Of a stretch of 64,000 nt of DNA, positions 56,403-64,000 are shown piece by piece. Numbering within the stretch: the first letter of the stretch is position 1; each line of letters opens with the position of its first letter. Position numbers and translations under genes: made by a program. This DNA is from Ectopseudomonas guguanensis. Its GTDB lineage: Bacteria; Pseudomonadota; Gammaproteobacteria; Pseudomonadales; Pseudomonadaceae. Below the pieces are notes generated by a model. The model saw only the letters and a program-made list of their open reading frames with translations, was not told the origin of the DNA and did no database searches. The DNA lies in contig NZ_FNJJ01000004.1 of NCBI RefSeq assembly GCF_900104265.1, positions 124,001-188,000 on the forward strand, in the 5' to 3' direction.

Positions 56403-58682
56403 TCAGGCCTGGATATTCGAGGCGGGGTTGATCACCCGGCCCAGGCCGAGGTTGCGCAGCGCCAGGTGCAGGGTGCTGTAGATCAGGTGCGGGTTGTCCA
56501 TGGTCATCACCTGGCCGAGCAACTCCTTGGCCTTGCTCTGGGTGATCTGGCGCAGCAGCCATTTCACCTTGGGCAGGTTGGTGGCGTTCATCGACAGCGA
56601 ATCGAAGCCCATGGCCAGCAGCAGCACGGCCGCGGCCGGATCGCCGGCCATCTCGCCGCAGATGCTCACCGGCTTGCCTTCGAGATGCGCGTCGTTGACC
56701 ACCTTCTGCAGCGCCTGCAGCACCGCCGGGTGGAGGAAGTCGTAAAGATCGGCGACCCGCGGGTTGTTGCGGTCGACCGCCAGCAGGTACTGGGTCAGGT
56801 CGTTGGAGCCGACCGAGAGGAAGTCCACCTGGCGCGCCAGCTCGCGGGTCTGGTAGACCGCTGCCGGAATTTCGATCATCAGGCCGATGGGCGGCAGCGG
56901 CACGTCTGTGCCCTCGTCACGCACCTCGCCCCAGGCGCGGTGGATCAGGTGCAGCGCCTCTTCCAGCTCCTGGGTGCCGGAAATCATCGGCAGCAGGATA
57001 CGCAGGTTGTTCAGCCCTTCGCTGGCCTTGAGCATGGCGCGGGTCTGCACCAGGAAGATTTCCGGGTGGTCGAGGGTGACGCGAATGCCGCGCCAGCCGA
57101 GGAAGGGGTTCTCTTCCTTGATCGGGAAGTAGGACAGCGCCTTGTCGCCACCGATGTCCAGGGTACGCATGGTCACCGGCAGCGGGTGGAAGGCCTGCAA
57201 CTGCTCGCGGTAGGTGGCGAGCTGCTCCTTCTCGCTGGGGAAGCGCTCGTTGATCATGAACGGCACTTCGGTGCGGTACAGGCCGACGCCCTCGGCGCCG
57301 CGCTGCTGGGCACGGGCCACATCGGCGAGCAGGCCGGTGTTGACCCACAACGGCATGCGCTGGCCGTCGAGCGTCTCGCAGGGCAGCGCGCGTAGGGCAT
57401 CGAGCCCTTCGGTGAGCTGGCGCTCCTCCTCGACCACGTCGGCGTACTGCTTGCTCAGCAGTTCGCTGGGGTTGGTGAAGACTTCGCCGTGGTAGCCATC
57501 GACGATCAGCTTGATGCCGTCGATCTTCGAATACGGCAGGTCGACCACGCCCATGACCGTGGGAATGCCCATGGCGCGGGCGAAGATCGCCACGTGGGAG
57601 TTGCCCGAGCCGGTGACCGAAATCAGGCCGACCAGCTTGCCTTCGGGGACCTCGCCGAGCATCGCCGGCGACAGCTCCTCGCTGACCAGGATGGTGTTGT
57701 CCGGGTAGACCAGCGAGGTCTTGCGTTCTTCCTGCAGGTAGGCGAGCAGGCGTCGGCCAAGGTCGCGCACGTCGCTGGCACGCTCGCGCAGGTAGGCATC
57801 GTCCATCAGCTCGAAGCGCGCCACGTGATCCAGCACCACCTGACGCAGGGCGCCCTGCGCCCACTGCCCGGTACGAATGACCTTGCGCACCTCGTTACCC
57901 AGGGCGGCATCGTCGAGCATCATAAGATAGACGTCGAACAGCGCGCGTTCTTCCTTGCGCAACTGCGTGGCGAGTTTCTCGGACAGCTCCTGCATGTCCT
58001 CGCGCACCCAGCCCAGCGCCTTGTCGAACAGCTCCAGCTCGGCGTCGATGTCATCGACGCTGCGATCCGGTACCACGTTCAGATCCGCCGGGGGCAGCAC
58101 CACCACCGCAGTGCCTACGGCCGCCCCCGGCGCACCCGGCACGCCGACGAACTTGGCCTCCTGCACACCCTTGCCCTGGCGCCCCAGACCGCGAATCGAA
58201 CCGGTGGCCTCGGCGTGGGCGATAACCCCGGCGAGCTGCGCGCTCATGGTGACCAGGAAGGCTTCTTCGCCCTCGTCGAACTGGCGGCGCTCCTTCTGCT
58301 GCACCACCAGTACGCCCATCACGCGGCGGTGGTGGATGATCGGTGCGCCGAGGAAGGAGGCGTAGCGCTCCTCGCCGGTCTCGGCAAAGTAGCGATAGCG
58401 CGGGTGATCGGCGGCATTTTCCAGGTTCAGCGGCTCCTCGCGAGTGCCGACCAGGCCGACCAGACCTTCGCTGGGGGCCATGCTGACCTTGCCGATGGAG
58501 CGCTTGTTCAGACCCTCGGTGGCCATCAGCACGAAGCGGTTGGTCTCGGGGTCGAGCAAATAGACCGAACACACCTGGCTGCCCATGGCTTCCTTGACAC
58601 GCTGCACGATGATCGACAGCGCCGCCTTGAGATCCTTGGCGGCGTTCACTTCCTGGACGATCTTGCGCAGCGTATTGAGCAT
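56403..58682 (-). CDS. ptsP: PTS-Ntr enzyme I (phosphoenolpyruvate-protein phosphotransferase PtsP)
   Basis: PtsP is the first protein of the nitrogen PTS regulatory chain (EI-Ntr to NPr to EIIA-Ntr). The 759-residue protein has a GAF domain at about 15-155 and an EI N-terminal domain with a linker. The phospho-histidine candidate His363 lies in TGSGNSHVAIFARAMGIPTV, and a C-terminal PEP-binding barrel carries GVGLYRTEVPFM, LDIGGDKALSYF and SVGSNDLTQYLLAVDR. It is just downstream of rppH on the same strand, as in other proteobacteria. Confidence 0.97.
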   Translation of the reverse strand: MLNTLRKIVQEVNAAKDLKAALSIIVQRVKEAMGSQVCSVYLLDPETNRFVLMATEGLNKRSIGKVSMAPSEGLVGLVGTREEPLNLENAADHPRYRYFAETGEERYASFLGAPIIHHRRVMGVLVVQQKERRQFDEGEEAFLVTMSAQLAGVIAHAEATGSIRGLGRQGKGVQEAKFVGVPGAPGAAVGTAVVVLPPADLNVVPDRSVDDIDAELELFDKALGWVREDMQELSEKLATQLRKEERALFDVYLMMLDDAALGNEVRKVIRTGQWAQGALRQVVLDHVARFELMDDAYLRERASDVRDLGRRLLAYLQEERKTSLVYPDNTILVSEELSPAMLGEVPEGKLVGLISVTGSGNSHVAIFARAMGIPTVMGVVDLPYSKIDGIKLIVDGYHGEVFTNPSELLSKQYADVVEEERQLTEGLDALRALPCETLDGQRMPLWVNTGLLADVARAQQRGAEGVGLYRTEVPFMINERFPSEKEQLATYREQLQAFHPLPVTMRTLDIGGDKALSYFPIKEENPFLGWRGIRVTLDHPEIFLVQTRAMLKASEGLNNLRILLPMISGTQELEEALHLIHRAWGEVRDEGTDVPLPPIGLMIEIPAAVYQTRELARQVDFLSVGSNDLTQYLLAVDRNNPRVADLYDFLHPAVLQALQKVVNDAHLEGKPVSICGEMAGDPAAAVLLLAMGFDSLSMNATNLPKVKWLLRQITQSKAKELLGQVMTMDNPHLIYSTLHLALRNLGLGRVINPASNIQA

Positions 58683-58700
58683 GCTCGATTGGGGTCCGTA

Positions 58701-59180
58701 TCAGTCGCGCACTATCAGGCGCGGGGCAAGTTCCTTGAGCGCTCGGCGATAGACCTCACGCTTGAATGTGACCACCTGGCCCAGCGGGTACCAGTAGCTG
58801 ACCCAGCGCCAGCCATCGAACTCCGGCTTGCCGGTCAGGTCCATGCGCACGCGGTCCTCGGCACCGGTCAGGCGCAGCAGGAACCACTTCTGCTTCTGGC
58901 CGATGCACAGCGGCTGGCTGTGGGTGCGCACCAGGCGCTGCGGCAGACGATAACGCAACCAGCCGCGGGTGCAGGCGAGGATCTTCACATCCTGCTCTTC
59001 GAGCCCGACCTCTTCGTTCAGTTCACGGTAAAGCGCCTCTTCCGGCGACTCACGATCGTTGATGCCACCTTGGGGAAATTGCCAGGCATCCTGATTGATA
59101 CGCCTGGCCCAGAGTACCTGGCCGACATCATTGGTCAGGATGATGCCGACATTCGGGCGGAAACCATCAGAATCGATCAC
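58701..59180 (-). CDS. rppH: RNA pyrophosphohydrolase RppH
   Basis: RppH converts 5'-triphosphate mRNA ends to monophosphate and so starts RNase E decay. The 159-residue Nudix enzyme starts at GTG 59180-59178 (residues [10 protein letters not shown]) and has the full Nudix box [23 protein letters not shown]. The frame is open far upstream but that part overlaps the HAD gene on the other strand. It is followed by ptsP 18 bases on. Confidence 0.95.
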   Translation of the reverse strand: MIDSDGFRPNVGIILTNDVGQVLWARRINQDAWQFPQGGINDRESPEEALYRELNEEVGLEEQDVKILACTRGWLRYRLPQRLVRTHSQPLCIGQKQKWFLLRLTGAEDRVRMDLTGKPEFDGWRWVSYWYPLGQVVTFKREVYRRALKELAPRLIVRD

Positions 59181-59324
59181 GGCAAGCAACCTCGTACACG
59201 CAAGTTCCGGCATTGTTCCACAAAGCCGACAACAGCAGCAACGCGGGTTTGGGGGCAGTGGGAAAGCCCGGCCAAAGCGGCTATTCTGGCGCGCCCCGAA
59301 CATGCAAAGAACAGGTAGAGAACC

Positions 59325-59978
59325 GTGCGCTTGGCCCTTTTCGATCTCGACAACACCCTGCTGGCTGGCGACAGCGATCACAGCTGGGGCGAATTCGTCT
59401 GCCAGCGCGGCCTGGTCGACGCGGCCGAGTACCTGGCGCGCAACGACGCCTTCTATGCCGACTACTGCGCCGGCAAGCTGGACGTGGTGGCCTATCAGAA
59501 TTTCAGCCAGGCGATCCTGGGCCGCAGTGAGATGGCGCAACTGGCGCAGTGGCACCGCGAGTTCATGGCCGAGGTGATCGAGCCGATCATCCTGGCCAGG
59601 GGCGAGGCGCTGCTGGCCGAGCACCGCGCCGCGGGCGACAAGCTGGTGATCATCACCGCCACCAATCGCTTCATCACCGCGCCCATCGCCGAGCGCCTGG
59701 GTGTGGAGACCCTTATCGCCACCGAATGCGGCATGCAGGACGGCCGCTACACCGGGCAGATCACCGGCACGCCGTGCTACCAGGGCGGCAAGGTGACGCG
59801 CCTGAACCAGTGGCTGGCCGAGACGGGGTACAACCTGGACGGTGCCTACTTCTATAGCGACTCGCGCAACGACCTGCCCCTGCTCGAAGCCGTGGCCAAC
59901 CCGGTGGCGGTCGATCCGGACGAGGTGCTGCGCGCCACCGCCCTCGAACGCGGCTGGCCGGTGATTTCGCTGCGCTGA
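59325..59978 (+). CDS. HAD-superfamily phosphatase (SerB-like)
   Basis: This 217-residue HAD hydrolase has motif [18 protein letters not shown], motif II in IITATNRF, the lysine of motif III in GGKVTRL and motif [15 protein letters not shown]. The subfamily IB-type helical cap is present. Such proteins dephosphorylate small phosphomonoesters (phosphoserine-phosphatase or histidinol-phosphatase-like); the actual substrate is unknown. The start is GTG 59325 with AGGTAGAG just upstream. It is divergent from rppH. Confidence 0.9.
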   Translation: MRLALFDLDNTLLAGDSDHSWGEFVCQRGLVDAAEYLARNDAFYADYCAGKLDVVAYQNFSQAILGRSEMAQLAQWHREFMAEVIEPIILARGEALLAEHRAAGDKLVIITATNRFITAPIAERLGVETLIATECGMQDGRYTGQITGTPCYQGGKVTRLNQWLAETGYNLDGAYFYSDSRNDLPLLEAVANPVAVDPDEVLRATALERGWPVISLR

Positions 59979-59997
59979 GCGCACGCCGCGCAACGCC

Positions 59998-60018
59998 GTA
60001 GGGTGCGCCGCGCACACC
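59998..60018. repeat. REP element, family C, with neighbouring fragments
   Basis: A copy of the GTAGGGTGCGCCG core lies 20 bases after the HAD gene stop. A partial GGTGCGCACG fragment follows near 60040-60050. A CCCTCTCCC-type hairpin (60129-60150) lies further on. This 198-base gap between convergent genes holds no gene. Confidence 0.65.
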
Positions 60019-60176
60019 GCAGGTTCCGGCATCAGCAGCCGGTGCGCACGCCTCGGCGGCCCCGCGACACCTACAGGGCTGGGCAATCGAGAGTCATCGA
60101 GCCACAAGCCCACTCCCGCCCTTCGGGCACCCTCTCCCAGCGGGAGAGGGTCATCAGAAGCCGCTCTGCGGCTGCT

Positions 60177-60617
60177 TTAGACCGGCTTGGCGCCCATCAG
60201 CGCCATGATGGCGATCAACAGCAGCAGAATCAGCCCCGCATAGATCAGGCACAGACGCTTGAGCGACGTCGGTGCCGGCGCATCACCCAGCGCACGCCAG
60301 GCCGCCAGGCGGCCGGCCAGAAGCAAACCGAGCAGCATCATCAGCGCATAGAGAATGCTGCCCAGCAGCAGCCAGGTCTGCCCCAGCGGCCAGCCGGCGG
60401 TATCCACCAGCCAGTAGCCGGTCACCGGCAGGCTCAGCGCCAGCAGGGCGAATGCCGGGAAGCTGAACAGCAGGGTCACGCGCAGCTTGCGCGCCAGCAC
60501 CGCGGCATCAGGGTTGCGCTGTGCCTTGAACAGCATGACGCCGTGAGCGATCAGGCCGAGCAGCAGCAACACGCCCGGGGCGCTGTGGAGAATGCGAACC
60601 AGCAGGTAGTGTTCCAT
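60177..60617 (-). CDS. DUF2269 family membrane protein
   Basis: This 146-residue inner-membrane protein has four helices (about 5-28, 46-70, 80-103, 122-142) and starts MEHYLLVRILHSAPGVLLLLGL. It matches DUF2269 (predicted integral membrane protein) in helix spacing and the first-helix histidine. The function is unknown. It is on the same strand as ilvA upstream of it, with a REP-like pair between. Confidence 0.78.
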   Translation of the reverse strand: MEHYLLVRILHSAPGVLLLLGLIAHGVMLFKAQRNPDAAVLARKLRVTLLFSFPAFALLALSLPVTGYWLVDTAGWPLGQTWLLLGSILYALMMLLGLLLAGRLAAWRALGDAPAPTSLKRLCLIYAGLILLLLIAIMALMGAKPV

Positions 60618-60647
60618 CAGGGGCTTCCTTGGTTATCAGGCAATTGC

Positions 60648-60693
60648 GTAGGGCGGCTGTAACCCGCCAGCGCGCTTTGGCGGGTTACACCCT
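60648..60693. repeat. REP-like inverted pair (GTAGGGCGGCTGTAACCCGCC type)
   Basis: Arms GTAGGGCGGCTGTAACCCGCC and GGCGGGTTACACCCT lie between ilvA and the DUF2269 gene. They form a long hairpin immediately after the ilvA stop and could end its transcript. Only one copy was seen. Confidence 0.65.
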
Positions 60694-60705
60694 CGAAAGC
60701 AGTGC

Positions 60706-62220
60706 TCAGCCGAGAAACAGGCGGTAGGCCGGGTTGTCGCTCTCGTCCCAGTAGGGGTAACCGATGGCATCCAGCGCCGCCGGCACCAGATGGCGCTCGC
60801 CTTCCGGCACCTGCAGCGCGGCCAGTACGCGGCCATCGGCGGCGCCGTGGTTGCGGTAGTGGAACATCGAGATGTTCCAGCGCCCGCCGAGCTTCTGCAG
60901 GAAGTTGAACAGCGCGCCGGGGCGCTCGGGAAACTCGAAGCGCAGCACCATTTCGTCGCTGACCTGCGCCGCATGGCCACCGACCATATGGCGGATATGC
61001 AGCTTGGCCAGCTCGTTGTCGGTCAGGTCCAGCACCGGGAAGCCCTGCGCGCGCAGGCCCTCGACCAGCGCCTGGCGCGGGTCGTTCTCCGGATGGGTCT
61101 GTACGCCGACGAAGATGTGCGCCTCGCGGTCCGTGTGGTAGCGGTAGTTGAACTCGGTGATCTGGCGCTTGCCCACCGCCTCGCAGAAGGCCTTGAAGCT
61201 GCCCGGCTGCTCGGGGATGGTCACGGCGATGATCGCCTCGCGCTTCTCGCCCAGCTCGGCGCGCTCGGCCACGTGGCGCAGACGGTCGAAGTTGACGTTG
61301 GCGCCGGAATCGATGCCCACCAGCACCTCGCCGTTGGCGCCCTGGCGTTCGACGTACTTCTTGATCCCGGCCACCGCCAGCGCGCCGGCAGGCTCGGTGA
61401 TCGAGCGAGTGTCGTCGTAGATGTCCTTGATCGCCGCGCAGATTTCATCGGTGCTGACGGTGATCACCTCGTCGACATGCTGCTTGCAGATATCGAAGGT
61501 GTGCTGGCCGATCTGCGCCACCGCCACGCCGTCGGCGAACAGCCCGACGCTCGGCAGCACCACACGCTCACCGGCGGCCATGGCGGCCTGCAGGCAGTTG
61601 GAGTCGTCCGGCTCGACGCCGATCACCTTGATTTCCGGGCGCAGGTATTTGACGTAGGCGGCGATACCGGCGATCAGGCCGCCGCCACCGACCGGCACGA
61701 AGATGGCGTCGATATGCCCCTGGTGCTGGCGCAGCACCTCCATGGCCACGGTGCCCTGGCCGGCGATCACCAGCGGATCGTCGTAGGGGTGGATATAGGT
61801 GTAGCCCTTCTCCTCCACCAGCTTCAGCGAATGCGCCAGCGCCTCGGGGAAGGCATCGCCGTGCAGCACCACCTTGCCGCCACGCGAACGCACGCCCTGC
61901 ACCTTCAGCTCCGGCGTGGTGCGCGGCATGACGATGGTCGCCTTCACCCCCAGGTGCTTGGCCGCCAGTGCCAGACCCTGGGCGTGGTTGCCGGCCGAGG
62001 CGGTGACCACGCCGCGCGCCAGCTCTTCGGCGGGCAGTTGCGCCAGCTTGTTGTAGGCGCCACGAATCTTGAACGAGTACACCGGCTGCAGATCCTCGCG
62101 CTTGAGCAGAATCTGGCTGCCCAGCCGCTCACTGAGCTGGCGGGCGGGTTGCAGCGGGGTTTCCACCGCGACGTCGTAGACGCGCGAGGTGAGGATCTTC
62201 TTCACGTACTGTTCGAGCAT
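60706..62220 (-). CDS. ilvA: Threonine ammonia-lyase, biosynthetic (IlvA)
   Basis: IlvA deaminates threonine to 2-oxobutanoate, the first isoleucine step. The 504-residue PLP enzyme has the cofactor lysine in VYSFKIRGAYN, the glycine loop VPVGGGGLIAGIA, and two C-terminal ACT-like regulatory domains (about 325-410 and 420-500) that bind isoleucine. Length matches the feedback-regulated form. ATG 62220 (MLEQYVKKILTSRVYDVA) begins the homology. Confidence 0.97.
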   Translation of the reverse strand: MLEQYVKKILTSRVYDVAVETPLQPARQLSERLGSQILLKREDLQPVYSFKIRGAYNKLAQLPAEELARGVVTASAGNHAQGLALAAKHLGVKATIVMPRTTPELKVQGVRSRGGKVVLHGDAFPEALAHSLKLVEEKGYTYIHPYDDPLVIAGQGTVAMEVLRQHQGHIDAIFVPVGGGGLIAGIAAYVKYLRPEIKVIGVEPDDSNCLQAAMAAGERVVLPSVGLFADGVAVAQIGQHTFDICKQHVDEVITVSTDEICAAIKDIYDDTRSITEPAGALAVAGIKKYVERQGANGEVLVGIDSGANVNFDRLRHVAERAELGEKREAIIAVTIPEQPGSFKAFCEAVGKRQITEFNYRYHTDREAHIFVGVQTHPENDPRQALVEGLRAQGFPVLDLTDNELAKLHIRHMVGGHAAQVSDEMVLRFEFPERPGALFNFLQKLGGRWNISMFHYRNHGAADGRVLAALQVPEGERHLVPAALDAIGYPYWDESDNPAYRLFLG

Positions 62221-62375
62221 GGCGATTTCGCAGGCGTTCGGGCTTGAAAGGGAGCTGCCGAGTCTACCCCATGCGCGAGCACCCGGGCACCCGACCAGCG
62301 GAGCGGAATCTCCGGCCACTTCGCCAGTCTGCTTTCATGAGCCGAGCAGTGCACCGTCAACCAGAGGACTTCCCC

Positions 62376-63488
62376 ATGCCCATAGGTATTTCCCGCCTGC
62401 TCGTGCAAGGCACCCCAGCCGACGACCTGCTGGTCGCCCATCCCCAGCCCAGCCGCCTGCTCGGCGGCGCCGGCAACGACGTGCTGATCGACGGCCCCGG
62501 CAGCGACTCGCTGCTCGGCGGCAGTGGCATCAACCGCCTGTATGGCGGGCTCGGCGACGACTACTACACCTACGACATCAACGCCGACGGCCGGGACGTG
62601 ATCCTCGACTTCGACCCCACGCCCGGCAACATCGACACCCTGATCATCAACGAGAGCCTGGAAGAGTTCGGCCCGTTCGAACGCTATCAGGACGATTTGC
62701 TGATCGGTCTGTACAGCACCCCGGCAGTGGTGACCATACGCAACTTCTTCCTCGACCCCGCGTTTCGCATCGAACGCTTTCGCTTCGGCGCCGTACAGGT
62801 CACCGACAAGGATATTCTGCGCAGCTTCCACATCGACCCGCTGGCCCCGCCCGGCCGTACCGCGGACGATCCGCCCAGCTACACCGGCGAGCGCATCCGC
62901 CTGACCGGCAAGCAATGGGCCGACAGGCTGGTGGCCGGTGACCAGCCGACCTACATGCTCGGCCGCGGCGGCAACGACCTGATGATCGGCAGCCGGCACA
63001 GCGACGTGCTCAACGGCGGCACCGTCAAGCCGATGTTCTTCGGCGACAATCAGTGGAACCAGCTCTACGGCGGACCCGGCAACGACTACTACCAGGTCGA
63101 CTACAGCTGGGATTTCAGCAACCACCGCATCTACGACTACGACACCACCCCCGGCAACATCGATACCCTGCAGATCCGCGGTCCAGTGAGCGCCGACCAG
63201 GTGCGCCTGTATGGCGCACAGGGCGGCTCGCTGTATATCGAGCTGGATACCGAGCAACGCATCGTCATCGTCAACTACCTGCTGGACAAGGCCTTCGTGG
63301 TCGAGAGAATCCGCTTCGACGATGGCTCCGAACTGACCGAGGCCACCATTCGCCAGCGCCTCGGCCTGCCCGCCCCGACCCAGGCCAGCCTGCTCACGCC
63401 CGCACCAGCCTGGGCCGGCGAGCCGCCGGCAGCGGCGCCGGATGGCGTCGGCCTGCTGCTGGCGGCAGCCGCGCTATGGGGCGGATGA
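62376..63488 (+). CDS. RTX-like calcium-binding protein with an internal duplication
   Basis: This 370-residue protein consists of two related units, about residues 26-140 and 193-330. Each has a GGxGND-type nonapeptide stretch (RLLGGAGNDVL; MLGRGGNDLM), then LYGGxGxDYY, PGNIDTL, and a closing LDxAFxxERxRF, the hemolysin-type calcium-binding-related pattern. No signal peptide or enzyme domain is seen. The C-terminus is hydrophobic (VGLLLAAAALWGG). RTX proteins usually leave by type I secretion, but no transporter genes adjoin. ATG 62376 has an AGAGGA element; an ATG 13 codons upstream is possible. The function is unknown. Confidence 0.75.
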   Translation: MPIGISRLLVQGTPADDLLVAHPQPSRLLGGAGNDVLIDGPGSDSLLGGSGINRLYGGLGDDYYTYDINADGRDVILDFDPTPGNIDTLIINESLEEFGPFERYQDDLLIGLYSTPAVVTIRNFFLDPAFRIERFRFGAVQVTDKDILRSFHIDPLAPPGRTADDPPSYTGERIRLTGKQWADRLVAGDQPTYMLGRGGNDLMIGSRHSDVLNGGTVKPMFFGDNQWNQLYGGPGNDYYQVDYSWDFSNHRIYDYDTTPGNIDTLQIRGPVSADQVRLYGAQGGSLYIELDTEQRIVIVNYLLDKAFVVERIRFDDGSELTEATIRQRLGLPAPTQASLLTPAPAWAGEPPAAAPDGVGLLLAAAALWGG

Positions 63489-63551
63489 CAGGCGCTGCGG
63501 GAAGCGGGGGTGGATGGCTATAATTGCGCTTTTCCCGTCCGGCAGAACTCC

Positions 63552-64000
63552 ATGACCCAGAATCAGCTCAAGCAGGCGGTGGCCCAGGCCGCCGTCGACC
63601 ACATTCTCCCGCGCCTCGACAGCAAGAGCATCGTCGGCGTCGGCACCGGTTCCACCGCCAACTTCTTCATCGACGCGCTGGCCAGGCACAAGATGGACTT
63701 CGACGGCGCCGTGGCCAGCTCCGATGCCACCGCCGCACGCCTCAAGGGCCACGGCATCCCGGTCTACGACCTCAACAGCGTCAGCGAACTGGAGTTCTAT
63801 GTCGATGGCGCCGACGAGAGCGACGAGCGCCTGCACCTGATCAAGGGCGGCGGTGCCGCGCTGACCCGCGAGAAGATCGTCGCCGCCGTGGCCAAGACCT
63901 TCATCTGCATCGCCGATTCCAGCAAGCTGGTGCCGGTGCTCGGCGCCTTCCCGCTACCGGTGGAAGTGATCCCCATGGCCCGCAGCCACGTGGCCCGCGA
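63552..64000 (+). CDS. rpiA: Ribose-5-phosphate isomerase A, 3' end outside window
   Basis: RpiA interconverts ribose 5-phosphate and ribulose 5-phosphate. The visible 149 codons of about 220 start [17 protein letters not shown]. They show the phosphate loop [15 protein letters not shown], the catalytic YVDGADESD region and [14 protein letters not shown]. The frame stays open to the window edge. ilvA and rpiA are close and divergent in other pseudomonads too; here the RTX-like gene lies between them. Confidence 0.96.
   Translation, partial: MTQNQLKQAVAQAAVDHILPRLDSKSIVGVGTGSTANFFIDALARHKMDFDGAVASSDATAARLKGHGIPVYDLNSVSELEFYVDGADESDERLHLIKGGGAALTREKIVAAVAKTFICIADSSKLVPVLGAFPLPVEVIPMARSHVAR

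Noticed and set aside
57489..59318. A 609-codon plus-strand frame opposite ptsP and rppH.
   Set aside because: It is antisense to two well-defined genes; no domain can be recognised in it.
60790..62247. A 485-codon plus-strand frame opposite ilvA.
   Set aside because: It is antisense to ilvA with no recognisable domain.

Overview
The window is chromosomal DNA of a high-GC Pseudomonas, most likely of the P. mendocina / P. pseudoalcaligenes (Ectopseudomonas) group. From memory, the gene order closely follows the P. aeruginosa block from trmB to rpiA (about PA0382 down to PA0330). A secreted polyester hydrolase at 38020-38862 matches the P. mendocina cutinase, with the same catalytic residue numbering. 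These assignments rest on recognition, since no search was run.

Layout. 1-7921: trmB (cut by the window edge), thiG-thiS, a DUF423 membrane protein, mtgA, a small unknown, then the classic rpoH-ftsX-ftsE-ftsY cell-division and heat-shock block. 8256-14052: a BLUF blue-light sensor, a pair of M16 peptidases (one active, one inactive), rsmD, a small membrane protein, a YheT-type hydrolase and a secreted SnoaL-like protein. 14216-18874: an accessory four-gene signalling cluster (GAF histidine kinase, LuxR-type regulator, CHASE3-PAS hybrid kinase, lone receiver). 18880-23935: a TetR regulator facing an aldehyde dehydrogenase, Tat-signal protein, GMC oxidoreductase and membrane protein; a palindromic operator lies inside the dehydrogenase promoter. 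24013-32978: coaD, ferredoxin, ggt, Na/Pi cotransporter, acyltransferase, mutM, HDOD protein, rlmI. 33403-37985: a polyamine-type ABC importer. 38020-41144: cutinase and ilvD. 41253-45275: one very large, AT-richer gene encoding a NACHT-type NTPase with a C-terminal PD-(D/E)XK nuclease-like domain. 45360-64000: conserved housekeeping genes again (YfcE-like, gloA, folA, glpQ-like, thyA, lgt, ptsP, rppH, ilvA, rpiA), plus a RAYT transposase and a duplicated RTX-like protein.

The window holds at least five families of short palindromic repeats (REP), several as inverted pairs in intergenic gaps. One family (core GTAGGGTGGGCTTCAGCCCACC minus its last bases) brackets the RAYT gene on both sides, the expected layout of a self-propagating REP/RAYT unit. 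Other families (GTAGCCCGGATGCAATCCGGG-like and GTAGGGTGCGCC-like) have no RAYT here.

The strongest candidate for an undescribed system is the 1340-residue NACHT-nuclease gene. It has a complete P-loop, Walker B and NACHT signature, no room for an N-terminal effector, a nuclease-like motif at the extreme C-terminus, and foreign-looking composition within an otherwise conserved block. It is best read as a single-gene STAND-type immune candidate. I saw no tRNA, rRNA, CRISPR array, prophage or integrase.
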